Assembly: GCF_000687875.1 (NCBI RefSeq)
Contig: NZ_JHYG01000016.1
Coordinates: 1 to 42,554, forward strand
Direction: 5' to 3'
Length of the DNA: 42,554 nt
Origin: Acidocella facilis ATCC 35904
GTDB taxonomy: Bacteria; Pseudomonadota; Alphaproteobacteria; Acetobacterales; Acetobacteraceae
Shown here: one piece after another, positions 17,137 through 25,131 of the stretch
How the letters are laid out: every line of letters begins with the position of its first letter
Position numbering within the stretch: position 1 is the stretch's first letter
Made by a program: the position numbers and the translations under genes
The notes under the pieces: model-generated
What the model was told of the DNA's origin: nothing
The model's input: only the letters and a program-made list of their open reading frames with translations
Databases searched by the model: none

Positions 17137-18369
17137 ATGACTAAGATCAAAGCCGGATATGAGCCGCGCCTCGTGATATTGATGTTTTTGGGCATTGGCA
17201 CGGTCATGCTGGACCGTATGGCGCAACTTTTCCTGGGCCCTTACATCGCTAAAGCACTTGCCATCGGCCCGGCGCAGATTGGCGTGCTGGCGGCGGGTGT
17301 CAGCTTCGCTTGGGCAATTTCCTCCTTTATCTTCGGGCAGCTCTCCGACAGGGTTGGACGAAAACCCGTTCTGATTCCGGCGATGATTTTGTTCTCGCTG
17401 TTCTCCGCCGTTTCCGGGCTGGCGCAGAATTTTGGACAATTACTGCTCATCCGCATCCTGCTCGGCGCGGCGGAAGGGCCGTGCTGGACGGTGATCGCCG
17501 CGCTGGTGGCGGAGGCCACGCCGCAGGAGCGGCGCGGCCGCAACATGGGCATCGTCATCAGCGCCGCGGCGCTGGTAGGCGGCGGCCTAGGGCCGATCCT
17601 GACCACGCAGATCGCCAGTGCCGTTGGCTGGCGCTGGGCTTTTGCTGTTGCTGGCATTCCAGGGCTGGTGCTGGCGTTGATCATGCTGGTTTTCGTGCGC
17701 GAGCCACAGAAGCATCTGCGCAGCGAACCCGCGAAAGCCGATCTGGGGCGGCTTCTGCGCTACCGTAACGTATGGCTCTGCATCTTCGCCGCCATTGGCC
17801 AGGCAACTTGGCTGCTGGCCTTCAACGTGTTCGCCCCGCTCTACATCACCCGGGTGATGGGGCAGAGCCCGACCATGGCCGGATTCTTGATCGGCGCTTC
17901 CGGCATTGGCGCATTTGTTCTGGGGTTTTGCGGGCCCGCTGTGTCGGATAAAATCGGCCGACGCCCGGCTTTGCTGGTGGCCGCAGCCTTGGCCATGTTG
18001 ATGCCGTTGCTGTTTCTGGTGCCGGGGCTTTACCATATGACCGGGCTTCTGGCGGCACTGATTTTCCTCACCGCCACGGGCTCGATCACGGCGGCACTCA
18101 CCCTGACCATTATCCCCGCGGAATCCGTACCGCCCAGCCTGAAAGGCGCGGCGATTGGCCTGGCAGGCATGGGCGGAGAAATTGGCGGAGCACTCTGCGG
18201 TCCAATGCTGGGTGGTGTCCTGGCCCAGCATCTTGGCCTTGCCGCGCCGCTGGTGCTGGCTAGTGCGGGGATGGTACTGGTGTTGCTGCTAGGGCTGGCG
18301 ATGCGCGAAACTCGCCAGATCCACGCCAGCTTGCATGACGCGCCGGTTCCGGCGCCGCGCGAAGGCTGA
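17137..18369 (+). CDS. MFS transporter for the catabolic cluster
   Basis: This inner-membrane permease of 410 residues has 12 predicted helices. The signature GQLSDRVGRKPVLI is in the loop after helix 2, RILLGAAEGPCW in helix 4, and the second-half counterpart SDKIGRRPALL after helix 8. An Asp in helix 1 (TVMLDRMAQ) matches the organic-acid/aromatic-acid symporters. Start ATG 17137 has GGAGGAG at ideal spacing; the ATG at 17122 is part of that site. It lies 30 bp behind the porin gene and ends just before a strong terminator shared with the convergent aldehyde dehydrogenase. The substrate is probably the 2-oxo or hydroxy acid used by the TPP enzyme (inference). Confidence 0.9.
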   Translation: MTKIKAGYEPRLVILMFLGIGTVMLDRMAQLFLGPYIAKALAIGPAQIGVLAAGVSFAWAISSFIFGQLSDRVGRKPVLIPAMILFSLFSAVSGLAQNFGQLLLIRILLGAAEGPCWTVIAALVAEATPQERRGRNMGIVISAAALVGGGLGPILTTQIASAVGWRWAFAVAGIPGLVLALIMLVFVREPQKHLRSEPAKADLGRLLRYRNVWLCIFAAIGQATWLLAFNVFAPLYITRVMGQSPTMAGFLIGASGIGAFVLGFCGPAVSDKIGRRPALLVAAALAMLMPLLFLVPGLYHMTGLLAALIFLTATGSITAALTLTIIPAESVPPSLKGAAIGLAGMGGEIGGALCGPMLGGVLAQHLGLAAPLVLASAGMVLVLLLGLAMRETRQIHASLHDAPVPAPREG

Positions 18370-18397
18370 ACGCAACGCGGCAGAGACGGCCAAAGAA

Positions 18398-18434
18398 AAC
18401 CCGGATCAGCCTGTCTGGCCGATCCGGGTTTTTT
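18398..18434. terminator. Bidirectional rho-independent terminator
   Basis: AACCCGGATC at 18398-18407 pairs perfectly with GATCCGGGTT at 18421-18430 and is followed by TTTT. On the opposite strand the hairpin is followed by TTTTCTTT. It lies between the stop codons of the MFS gene (plus) and the aldehyde dehydrogenase (minus) and should end both transcripts. Confidence 0.9.
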
Positions 18435-18448
18435 GTCGGTTTGTCTGA

Positions 18449-19912
18449 TCATATCGGATAATGGCCGGGCTGGGTCTCAATGGTGATCCAGCGCAGTTCG
18501 GTAAAAGCGTCGATCCCCGCCTTGCCGCCGAAGCGCCCATAGCCGGATGCCTTGGTGCCGCCGAACGGCATCTGTGCCTCATCATGCACGGTGGGGCCGT
18601 TAATATGGCAGATACCGGATTTGATCTGCTTGGCCACGCGCAAGCCACGCGCGGTATCGCGGGTGAACACGGCGGCGGACAGGCCATATTCCGAATCATT
18701 TGCCAGCTCGATCGCATGCGCCTCGTCGCGCGCGCGGATCACGGCAACCACGGGGCCAAAACTCTCTTCGCGGAACAGCCGCATCTGCGGGGTCACCTTG
18801 TCGATCACATGCGCCGGCATGATCACGCCATCCGCCTCGCCGCCATTCAATTGCATCGCCCCTGCCGCCAGCGCTTCCGCGATGAGGGATTGCACATGCG
18901 TCACGGTTTTCAAATCCACAACGCAGCCCAGAGGCGTTTGGCCAAGTGCGGGATCGCCAGCCTTCATCGTCGCCACCTTGGCCTGTAAGCCGGCGGTGAA
19001 GGCGTCCGCCACAGCATCGGTGACGATGATGCGTTCCGTGGACATGCAGATCTGGCCTTGATTCATGAACGCGCCGAAGGCCGCCGCCTTGATCGCCTCG
19101 TCGAGATCCGCATCCTCCAGCACCAGGAAGGGGGCCTTGCCGCCAAGCTCAAGCAGCACCGGCTTGAGAGTTTCAGCCGCGCGCTTGGCGATGACCCGCC
19201 CGACGGTCGTCGAGCCGGTGAAATTGATCCGCCTGACGGCCGCATGGTCGATCAACGCGCCGACAATTTCGGCGGCGGCCTCAGGCGCGTTGGTGACCAG
19301 ATTGACCACGCCCGCCGGAAATCCTGCTTCGGCAAAGGCCTGGATGATCAGCGCATGGGTATGGGGGCATTGTTCCGAAGCTTTCAGCACCACCGTATTG
19401 CCGCATGCCAGGGCCGTGGCGATGGCGCGGGTGCCGAGGATGACCGGCGCATTCCACGGGGCGATGCCCAGTACCACCCCAGCCGGCTCGCGGACGGCCA
19501 TGGCGACGCAGCCTGGCTTGTCAGAGGGGATCACCTCGCCGGCGATCTGGGTTGTCAGCGCGGCGGCTTCGCGCACCATGTTGGCGGCGAGCATGACGTT
19601 GAACCGCGCCCACGCCTCGGTGGCGCCGATCTCATCGCGCATCGCCGCTACGAATTGATCAGCTTTGCTGGCGAGCGCGTCAGCGGCTTTCAGAAGCAGG
19701 CCGCGCCGTGCACCTGGCCCCAGCTCCGCCCAGGCCGGAAACGCCGCCCCTGCGGCGTTCGCCGCGTCCTCTGCCTGCGCGATTGTCGCCGCCACGGCGC
19801 GGGTCACGGCCTTGCCGGAAAGGGGATTGATTCGCTCGAAATATGTCCCAGCATCAAGAGAAGCACCGTTGATGAACAGGCCAACCTTGGTTGTAGTAAA
19901 CTCCTTGGGCAT
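18449..19912 (-). CDS. NAD(P)-dependent aldehyde dehydrogenase (aromatic aldehyde type)
   Basis: This ALDH-superfamily enzyme of 487 residues oxidises an aldehyde to the acid. Catalytic residues are all present: Asn154 in APWNAPVILG, Glu255 in LLELGGKAPFLV and nucleophile Cys289 in MNQGQICMSTERII. The LELGGKAPFLVLEDADLDEA stretch resembles vanillin, benzaldehyde and salicylaldehyde dehydrogenases (XylC/NahF/Vdh group). Start ATG 19912 follows ATAAGGAAC; the 92 upstream in-frame codons run through the promoter and are not coding. The operator-like palindrome at 19946 lies just after a TATTAT box. It likely consumes the aldehyde released by the TPP enzyme. Confidence 0.92.
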   Translation of the reverse strand: MPKEFTTTKVGLFINGASLDAGTYFERINPLSGKAVTRAVAATIAQAEDAANAAGAAFPAWAELGPGARRGLLLKAADALASKADQFVAAMRDEIGATEAWARFNVMLAANMVREAAALTTQIAGEVIPSDKPGCVAMAVREPAGVVLGIAPWNAPVILGTRAIATALACGNTVVLKASEQCPHTHALIIQAFAEAGFPAGVVNLVTNAPEAAAEIVGALIDHAAVRRINFTGSTTVGRVIAKRAAETLKPVLLELGGKAPFLVLEDADLDEAIKAAAFGAFMNQGQICMSTERIIVTDAVADAFTAGLQAKVATMKAGDPALGQTPLGCVVDLKTVTHVQSLIAEALAAGAMQLNGGEADGVIMPAHVIDKVTPQMRLFREESFGPVVAVIRARDEAHAIELANDSEYGLSAAVFTRDTARGLRVAKQIKSGICHINGPTVHDEAQMPFGGTKASGYGRFGGKAGIDAFTELRWITIETQPGHYPI

Positions 19913-19945
19913 TCGGCGTTCCTTATCTGCGAGGTGGCAAGAATA

Positions 19946-19958
19946 ATTGTCAGACAAA
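19946..19958. promoter_or_regulatory. Second copy of the GntR operator
   Basis: ATTGTCAGACAAA matches the 15705-15717 palindrome at 11 of 13 positions, differing at the free centre and at the last base. It lies 34 bp upstream of the aldehyde dehydrogenase ATG and directly downstream of a minus-strand TATTAT box, where a bound repressor would block initiation. Confidence 0.72.
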
Positions 19959-20250
19959 AAAATAATACAAAACGGAAAAGCTCTTGCATAGCTGGCTCTC
20001 GGCCGGAGGCGAGTTACCTCATGGCTCCCGTCACGCATCTCAGCCCTGAGCGCCTGATTCGGTGCAGCACAGGGGCTCATGGCGTCCTGTACGCCGCGCG
20101 GATATATAAGACGGCCCCACTTGAAACCCTTCACCAGCACGCCCGCTTCATGGCACGGATCACCCAACCGCTCGGCTGGGCATCGCAATTCCGGGAGAGA
20201 GATGCCTTGTTAGTTTTAAATGTTTAGAGTGATGCTGCCGCGGCAATCTA
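19959..20250. other. Gap between the catabolic regulon and the IS630 element
   Basis: The 290 bp contain open frames on both strands but none with a family resemblance or a ribosome-binding site that I can support. The side next to 19959 must carry the aldehyde dehydrogenase promoter. Confidence 0.4.
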
Positions 20251-20267
20251 GTACCTCTGCACAGAGA

Positions 20268-21383
20268 TTATGACTCTTTGACCGGGTATGCCTTGCGGAG
20301 TTTTTCACGGGCTTTTTCGGTTGTGAACATCCAGTTGATCTGGGCTTTGTCGGCATTGCGCTGCGTCTCCCAAGCGGCAATTTCTGCGACGAGTTGATCT
20401 TTGTTGTCGATGCGTCGGTCGAGGCATTGGCTGCGCAGGACGCCGATCTCGATTTCAACCATGTTGAGCCAGCTTGCGTGTTTCGGCGTGTGGTGGAACT
20501 CCAGCCGTTTGAGCACGCGGCGCGCTTCGGGTGCGGGAAAGGCGTCATAGATTGCCCCGGAAGAATGGGTTGAGAGGTTATCCAGCACCACCCTGACCAC
20601 GGGGGCGTCGGGATAATGGAGATCGACCAGATCGCGCATGCAATGGGCGAAGTCCAGATTGGTGCGCCGGTCAGTGACCTTCACCCTGCGCCATGGCCGG
20701 TGGGCATCAAGGAAGATGAACAGGTTGACCGTTCCATTGCGGCGATATTCGCAGTCATAGCGCTCCAGGTGGCCCGGCTTGGCCGCAATTGGCTGGCGTA
20801 CTTCGCCGATGAGCTGGGTTGGGCTCTCGTCGAAGCACACCACTGGCCGTTGCGGATCAGGAACTTCGGCGTAGAGATCAAGCACGTTCTCCATGCGGGC
20901 GACGTACTCGCCATCGACCTTTGGAATGCACCACATGTCCTTGCGCCATGGCTTCAGGTCATTCTCCGCCAGCCTTCGGCGGACCGTCTCGCGAGAAAGC
21001 TCTTCATGCTCGGTGAGCTTGACCAATGCTCCGGCCAAAAGTTCAAGGGTCCAGCGCGCTCGACCTGGCGGAGGCTTCGAGCAGGCGGTTGCCACCAGCA
21101 GCGCTTCTTCCTTGCCTGACAGCTTACGTCCGGCGCCGCGGCGCGGTTCCTCGCTCAGCGCCCCTTCCAAATTTGCTTCCACGAAGCGGCGCTTGGTCCG
21201 ATAAATGGTTGATCCGCTAACCCTCAGGGTCGCGGAGATCTGCTCATCGCTGGTCCCCGCATCGGCCGCCAAAAGAATCTGCGCCCGCTTGAGCTTGCGC
21301 ACCGCGTGCCGGCCGCCACTCAAAAGCGCCGTGAGTTCATCACGTTCCGATTGCGTGAGTTCGACCCGATACCGTACATTCAT
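20268..21383 (-). CDS. IS630-family transposase, intact
   Basis: This DDE transposase of 371 residues is read from ATG 21383 (an in-frame start at 21404 would add seven residues). The N-terminal helix-turn-helix region includes SDEQISATLRVSGSTIYRTKRRF. The catalytic Asp residues lie in VVCFDESPTQL and VRVVLDNLSTH, and the final Glu lies in HASWLNMVEIEIGVL, which is the Tc1/mariner-like D-D-E arrangement of IS630. No frameshift is visible, so the element could be active. It ends 14 bp from the left terminal repeat. Confidence 0.93.
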   Translation of the reverse strand: MNVRYRVELTQSERDELTALLSGGRHAVRKLKRAQILLAADAGTSDEQISATLRVSGSTIYRTKRRFVEANLEGALSEEPRRGAGRKLSGKEEALLVATACSKPPPGRARWTLELLAGALVKLTEHEELSRETVRRRLAENDLKPWRKDMWCIPKVDGEYVARMENVLDLYAEVPDPQRPVVCFDESPTQLIGEVRQPIAAKPGHLERYDCEYRRNGTVNLFIFLDAHRPWRRVKVTDRRTNLDFAHCMRDLVDLHYPDAPVVRVVLDNLSTHSSGAIYDAFPAPEARRVLKRLEFHHTPKHASWLNMVEIEIGVLRSQCLDRRIDNKDQLVAEIAAWETQRNADKAQINWMFTTEKAREKLRKAYPVKES

Positions 21384-21422
21384 CTGAGTTTCCTTGCAGT
21401 TCAAGGCTCAGATGAATCCAAA

Positions 21423-21695
21423 ATGAATCAATTCTTTGACAAAAATATCCCGGCCACAGAGCCCCGCTTCACCACCACGCAGGGGCAATACCTGGCCTTC
21501 ATCTATGCCTATACGCGCGTGCTCGGGCGCCCACCCGCTGAAGCAGATATGCAGCGGCACTTTAAGGTCACCGCACCCACCGTCCACCAAATGGTACTCA
21601 CCCTCGAACGAAATGGCCTCATTAAACGTGACCAGGGCATAGCCCGCAGTATCCAACTCATGATCGCACCAGAGGCGTTGCCAATTCTGCGCTGA
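21423..21695 (+). CDS. LexA-like winged-helix passenger protein of the IS630 element
   Basis: This 90-residue protein is encoded divergently from the transposase, 39 bp away and inside the terminal repeats. The sequence FTTTQGQYLAFIYAYTRVLG, RPPAEADMQRHFKV and TVHQMVLTLERNGLIKRD follows the LexA N-terminal DNA-binding domain helix by helix (Q...L.FI.Y....G.PP...I......S..TV...L..LE..GLI.R), ending ARSIQLMIAPEALPILR. There is no peptidase domain. It could regulate the transposase from the shared promoter region or act on the host. The start is ATG 21423; the site before it is weak. Family resemblance is by eye. Confidence 0.78.
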   Translation: MNQFFDKNIPATEPRFTTTQGQYLAFIYAYTRVLGRPPAEADMQRHFKVTAPTVHQMVLTLERNGLIKRDQGIARSIQLMIAPEALPILR

Positions 21696-21737
21696 AATCA
21701 AACAGCAACCCGTCAAATTCTCTGTGCAGAGGTACGA

Positions 21738-23150
21738 GCACTACAGTTGCATTTTTGATTTGAGATGGGCATGTCTGGCTGTGGCTTGATGGCTTCGTCT
21801 GAATATTGACCATTTGAGGATGCGCTCGACGGGAAGTCGCCGTTGAGCGAGCTTCAGGGCGAGGCGCCGGATTTCTTGGATGGACCATCGGATGAGTTCT
21901 TGTCCGTCCTGCGCTTCGTTTTTTTCGGCGTGATGGCGTTGGCGCGATAGCGGACAGCGGCCATCATGGCATAGGCGAGCATGACGAGAGAGACATGACG
22001 ATGCCAGCCGTGCCAGGAGCGGGTTTCGTTATGGTCGAGGCCGAGTTCGTTTTTGGCGGTTTCGAAACCTTCTTCGATCCGCCTACGTGTTCCTTCCACG
22101 CGGACCAGCGTATCGATTGACGTGCCGTGCGGAGACCAGGTGGTGAAATAGGCGCATTCGCCATCGGCGATGCCGCGCCGGATCAGCAGTCCCCGCGTCC
22201 ACAGACCCGGCGTGGGAGCGTCGAATTCTTCGGCGTCAAGATCCGCTAGTGGACAATAGGCCCAGTCGTAGAGCCGCTCGCCCTTGGTGCCGAGCCCCGC
22301 CGACAAGCGTTGCCAAGCTTCCGCCGGCAAGTCCTGGGCGATGTCTTTGGCCTCGCCGGCGATCAGCGGCGCCGTGCTCCAGGAGCCAAACCAGTGATTG
22401 GAATTCACCCCCAGCACGTAGCCGCGACCGGCCCGGCGCAGGGTTTTCTCCACTTCGCCCACCCCATAAACGCTGTCAGCGGCAACCCAGGAAAATGGAA
22501 CGCCAGCGGCAACCGCTCGGTCGATCATCGCCGAAGCCAGCGTCGGTTTGGTTGCGAATGCGATCGTGTCAGGCACATGCGCGGCCTCCATCCGCGCCGG
22601 ATCGGATGTCCAGGCTTTCGGCAGATATAGTGCACGGTCGATGAACGCGTGGCCCTTATACGAGACATACGCAGCAAATACGCCAATCTGACAATTTGTG
22701 ATCTTGCCCGCGGAGCCCGTATATTGCCGGCCAACGCCGCATGACGTGCGGCCCTGTTTGAGGAAACCTGTCTCGTCAATCACCAGAACCGCGTCATCCC
22801 CAGCCAGATGCTCGACAACATAGTTCCGCACGACATCGCGTAAGACATCGGCATCCCAGCGCCCCCGCCCAAGCAGCGCCTGCTGCCGCCATGGACCAGG
22901 ATCACCCGCCGCCTCGGCGCGCATCCACCCGGTCTTGCGCGGCTCATTGCCAAGAAGCGTATCAAGAAAATCGCCCGCCGACGCCGCAACACGCGCCTGC
23001 GTGAACAATGGTCTTACCCGTCCCTTCACATCTCGGAGCGACGACGCCCAAAGTTCTAATGTGTCTTCAACAGATGCGCCGCCACTTATCAGAGCTTGAA
23101 TCATGGTTACCCATTGATTCAGAACTTGCGATAAAATGCAACTGTAGTGC
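21738..23150. mobile_element. Complete IS701-family element
   Basis: Perfect 18-bp inverted repeats bound the element: GCACTACAGTTGCATTTT at 21738-21755 and its complement at 23133-23150. It contains one intact transposase. On the right it breaks an IS5-family transposase gene after VHKRFTS; on the left it abuts the IS630 end. I cannot define a target duplication because the left neighbour has been replaced. Confidence 0.88.
21854..23104 (-). CDS. IS701-family transposase, intact
   Basis: This DDE transposase of 416 residues has the family signature segments: FTQARVAASAGDFLDTLLG near the start, AVLVIDETGFLKQGRTSCGV with the first catalytic Asp, GRQYTGSAGKITNCQIGVFAAY, WVAADSVYGVGE with the second Asp, and RRIEEGFETAKNELGLDHNE with the Glu. 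ATG 23104 is the first in-frame start inside the element. The tail is lysine- and serine-rich. No interruption is seen. Confidence 0.93.
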   Translation of the reverse strand: MIQALISGGASVEDTLELWASSLRDVKGRVRPLFTQARVAASAGDFLDTLLGNEPRKTGWMRAEAAGDPGPWRQQALLGRGRWDADVLRDVVRNYVVEHLAGDDAVLVIDETGFLKQGRTSCGVGRQYTGSAGKITNCQIGVFAAYVSYKGHAFIDRALYLPKAWTSDPARMEAAHVPDTIAFATKPTLASAMIDRAVAAGVPFSWVAADSVYGVGEVEKTLRRAGRGYVLGVNSNHWFGSWSTAPLIAGEAKDIAQDLPAEAWQRLSAGLGTKGERLYDWAYCPLADLDAEEFDAPTPGLWTRGLLIRRGIADGECAYFTTWSPHGTSIDTLVRVEGTRRRIEEGFETAKNELGLDHNETRSWHGWHRHVSLVMLAYAMMAAVRYRANAITPKKTKRRTDKNSSDGPSKKSGASP

Positions 23151-23358
23151 TGGTGAACCGCTTATGCACGGATTTGTACCTGCCGTAACGCTCCGGCAGG
23201 TCATGCCAGTGGGCGCCCGACCGGATCACCTAAAGACCTGCATTCACGAACAACCGATTGTCGGTGCCTATCTGGCCTGGATCAGAGGCTTTGCCCGCGA
23301 TCAGCGGGCTAATGCGCACCGACTGTTTCTCGGAAAGTTCGTAGCGCTTCGGGGCCAT
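23151..23358 (-). mobile_element. IS5-family transposase, N-terminal fragment cut by IS701
   Basis: From ATG 23356-23358 it reads MAPKRYELSEKQSVRISPLI, DNRLFVNAGL, an in-frame TAG at 23230-23232 where the family has tryptophan, and SGAHWHDLPERYGRYKSVHK, stopping at the IS701 end. The rest of this copy is not found on the other side of IS701, so it was lost or replaced by the IS630 insertion. Inactive. Confidence 0.85.
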
Positions 23359-23438
23359 GCTGACTCCAGATCATCTAGTCTGGAACAATATGAATCACCA
23401 TCCCTACTCGTGCCGAAAGTCCTGAATGTCGATTAGTC

Positions 23439-23978
23439 CTAGATCATCGCGCAAGTGAGATATATGAAGCCCATGAAAGCAGTGGTGGTTTTTCCGCATC
23501 TGGGTGATCCTTCGGAAGCGCTTGAGTTTGTTGAGGAAGCACTCGACCTGACGCGGTTCCTTATAGAGCCTCCAATCGATTGGCGGGGTGATGGCGCGGC
23601 TGGGATTGGCTTTTATGTGGGTGGTTGCGCCGAGATCATTGGCAATGAAATCCAGTAGTCTTCGGCGCCGTAAGCGGCGTCGGCGATGACGTGGCCGACA
23701 ACCTGCAAGCCCTTCAGGAGGGTTTGCGCCTGCGGGGAATCGCCGTGTTGTCCTGGTGTGGGGTGGATGCGCAGCGGCAAGCCAAGCGCATCGACGACCG
23801 CGTGCAGCTTGGTCGCCAGCCCCCCGTTAACGACCGATGGTGGTAGGTTCAGCCCCCCCCCTTTTGCCCCTGCCGCATCGGCATGGACTTTCGAAATGGT
23901 GCTATCAATCAGGACATATTCAAAATCCGCGTGTTGGTTAGGGTTTTGAAGAGCGCTTCCCAAACCCCCGCATGAAAG
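23439..23978 (-). mobile_element. Second IS5-family copy, N-terminally deleted and frameshifted
   Basis: Reading from about 23978, HAGVWEALFKTLTN is in one frame, ADFEYVLIDSTISKVHADAAG with the first catalytic Asp and HVIADAAYGAED are in the next, DFIANDLGATTHIKANPSRA and VECFLNKLKRFRRI in a third, and KTTTAFMGFIYLTCAMI with the stop at 23439-23441 after another shift. At least three frameshifts. It lies directly upstream of the 23151-23358 copy in the same orientation, so two tandem IS5 copies once stood here. The N-terminal 75 or so residues are absent. The 190 bp between this copy and the IS3 scrap are unassigned. Confidence 0.82.
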
Positions 23979-24165
23979 CGAGGAAGAGGAATGACCTTAT
24001 CCTAGTGGTGTTTTCGCCAGTCGACGCTCGGACGAAACCGTCGGGAAAGGCCATTCATAGGCGGAGCCGATCGAAGGTCCTGCCCCGCTAATTCGCTTTG
24101 AGGGCCTCAAAGATCGTAGACTGTGCTTCGCTATCCAAGATGACAGGTTTGTCTCATGGGCGCTT

Positions 24166-24338
24166 ACGGGGGGACAGGGCGGATATGTTCGACTATATCG
24201 AGCGATTCTACCATCCACGGCGCAGGCATTCGAAACGAGGCGGTGCAGCCAAGGTTCCAGCGGTGCTAAGCACCGCTGGAATGCTGCGGAGGGTATGTCA
24301 GCCCTATGGAGTTCGATGACAAAGCCGTGTTGGCTTAA
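24166..24338 (+). mobile_element. IS3-family OrfB C-terminal remnant split by an insertion
   Basis: The segment RADMFDYIERFYHPRRRHSK is the well-known end of IS3-family OrfB proteins, which should continue directly with LGYVSPMEF. Here about 54 bp intervene (24237-24290), after which GYVSPMEFDDKAVLA and a stop at 24336-24338 are found in another frame. The catalytic domain upstream is missing. Inactive. Confidence 0.8.
24237..24290. repeat. Palindromic insertion inside the IS3 remnant
   Basis: The extra segment is a hairpin: 24255-24267 is perfectly complementary to 24269-24281 (13 bp around a single A), and an outer GCAGC at 24245-24249 can pair with GCTGC at 24283-24287. It has interrupted a coding motif that is otherwise continuous, so it behaves as a small mobile palindrome. 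Not identified. Confidence 0.65.
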
Positions 24339-24459
24339 CTTGCTGTCGCATCAAGCTCAACACATATTGCTCTAGCTGAAATAGGGGTTTGTTCATTCCT
24401 GCTTCCTACGGGCGCGCGGGCTGGTATGCTTACGACACCATGTTTTCACGGAACGGGCC

Positions 24460-25131
24460 ATGCAGCTGCTATTAGCCGAGGATGAGCAGAAGACGATCAA
24501 CTACCTCACCAAGGGGTTGCGTGAGGAAGGTCATGTTGTGGACGCCGTCAGCAACGGCGCGGACGCGCTTGCCCTGGCGCTGGCCCGCGAATTTGACGCG
24601 ATCATCCTGGATGTGATGATGCCCGGCCTCGATGGCTGGGAGGTGCTCAAATGTCTGCGTGCCGCCGGGCGGGCCACGCCGGTGCTGTTCCTGACGGCGC
24701 GCGATCATGTGGAGGACCGGGTGCGCGGCTTTGATCTCGGCGCCAACGACTATCTCATCAAACCCTTTGCCTTCGCGGAATTGCTGGCCCGGCTGCGTAA
24801 TCTGGCGCGTCTGCCCAAGGCGGCACCCGGCTCCAGCCTAATGACCGTGGGGAATCTGGAGATCGACACGCTGCGCCACCGTGTCAGCCGTGCCGGCATG
24901 GGGCTGCAGCTGACCTCCAAGGAATATGCGCTGCTGCTGTTGCTGGCGCGCAACCAGGGGCGGGTGCTCTCGCGCACGCTCATCGCCGAGGCAATCTGGG
25001 GCCTGTTCCACGACCAGCAAGCCAATGCGGTGGACGCGCTGGTCCGCCGCCTGCGCGCCAAGCTGGACACGCCTTTTGATACGGCCTTGCTGCACACAAT
25101 TCGCGGCACCGGCTATGTGCTGGATACATGA
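24460..25131 (+). CDS. OmpR-family response regulator (CusR/CzcR-like)
   Basis: This DNA-binding response regulator of 223 residues pairs with the next gene. The receiver domain (1-112) has the acidic pair in AEDEQ, phosphoacceptor Asp51 in AIILDVMMPGLDGWEVL, Thr79 and Lys101 in YLIKPF. The C-terminal winged helix has LTSKEYALLLLLARNQGRVLSR and VDALVRRLRAKLD with RGTGYVLD, the standard OmpR end. The GLDGW and RDHVEDRVRGFDLGANDYL stretches resemble heavy-metal regulators (CusR, CopR, CzcR). Its TGA overlaps the kinase start (ATGATG at 25128-25133). It probably activates the RND operon that follows. Confidence 0.93.
   Translation: MQLLLAEDEQKTINYLTKGLREEGHVVDAVSNGADALALALAREFDAIILDVMMPGLDGWEVLKCLRAAGRATPVLFLTARDHVEDRVRGFDLGANDYLIKPFAFAELLARLRNLARLPKAAPGSSLMTVGNLEIDTLRHRVSRAGMGLQLTSKEYALLLLLARNQGRVLSRTLIAEAIWGLFHDQQANAVDALVRRLRAKLDTPFDTALLHTIRGTGYVLDT

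Larger units (their letters stand above)
20252..21734. mobile_element. Complete IS630-family element with a passenger gene
   Basis: The ends are inverted repeats: GTACCTCTGCACAGAGA at 20251-20267 and its exact complement at 21719-21735. IS630 elements insert at TA and duplicate it; here TA at 20252-20253 and 21733-21734 flank CCTCTGCACAGAGA tips, so the element proper is 20254-21732. It contains the transposase (minus strand) and a divergent winged-helix gene. The element interrupts nothing recognisable, and its right end lies three bases from the IS701 element. Confidence 0.85.

Noticed and set aside
22249-22644. Plus-strand frames inside the IS701 transposase
   Set aside because: They are shadows of the intact minus-strand transposase.
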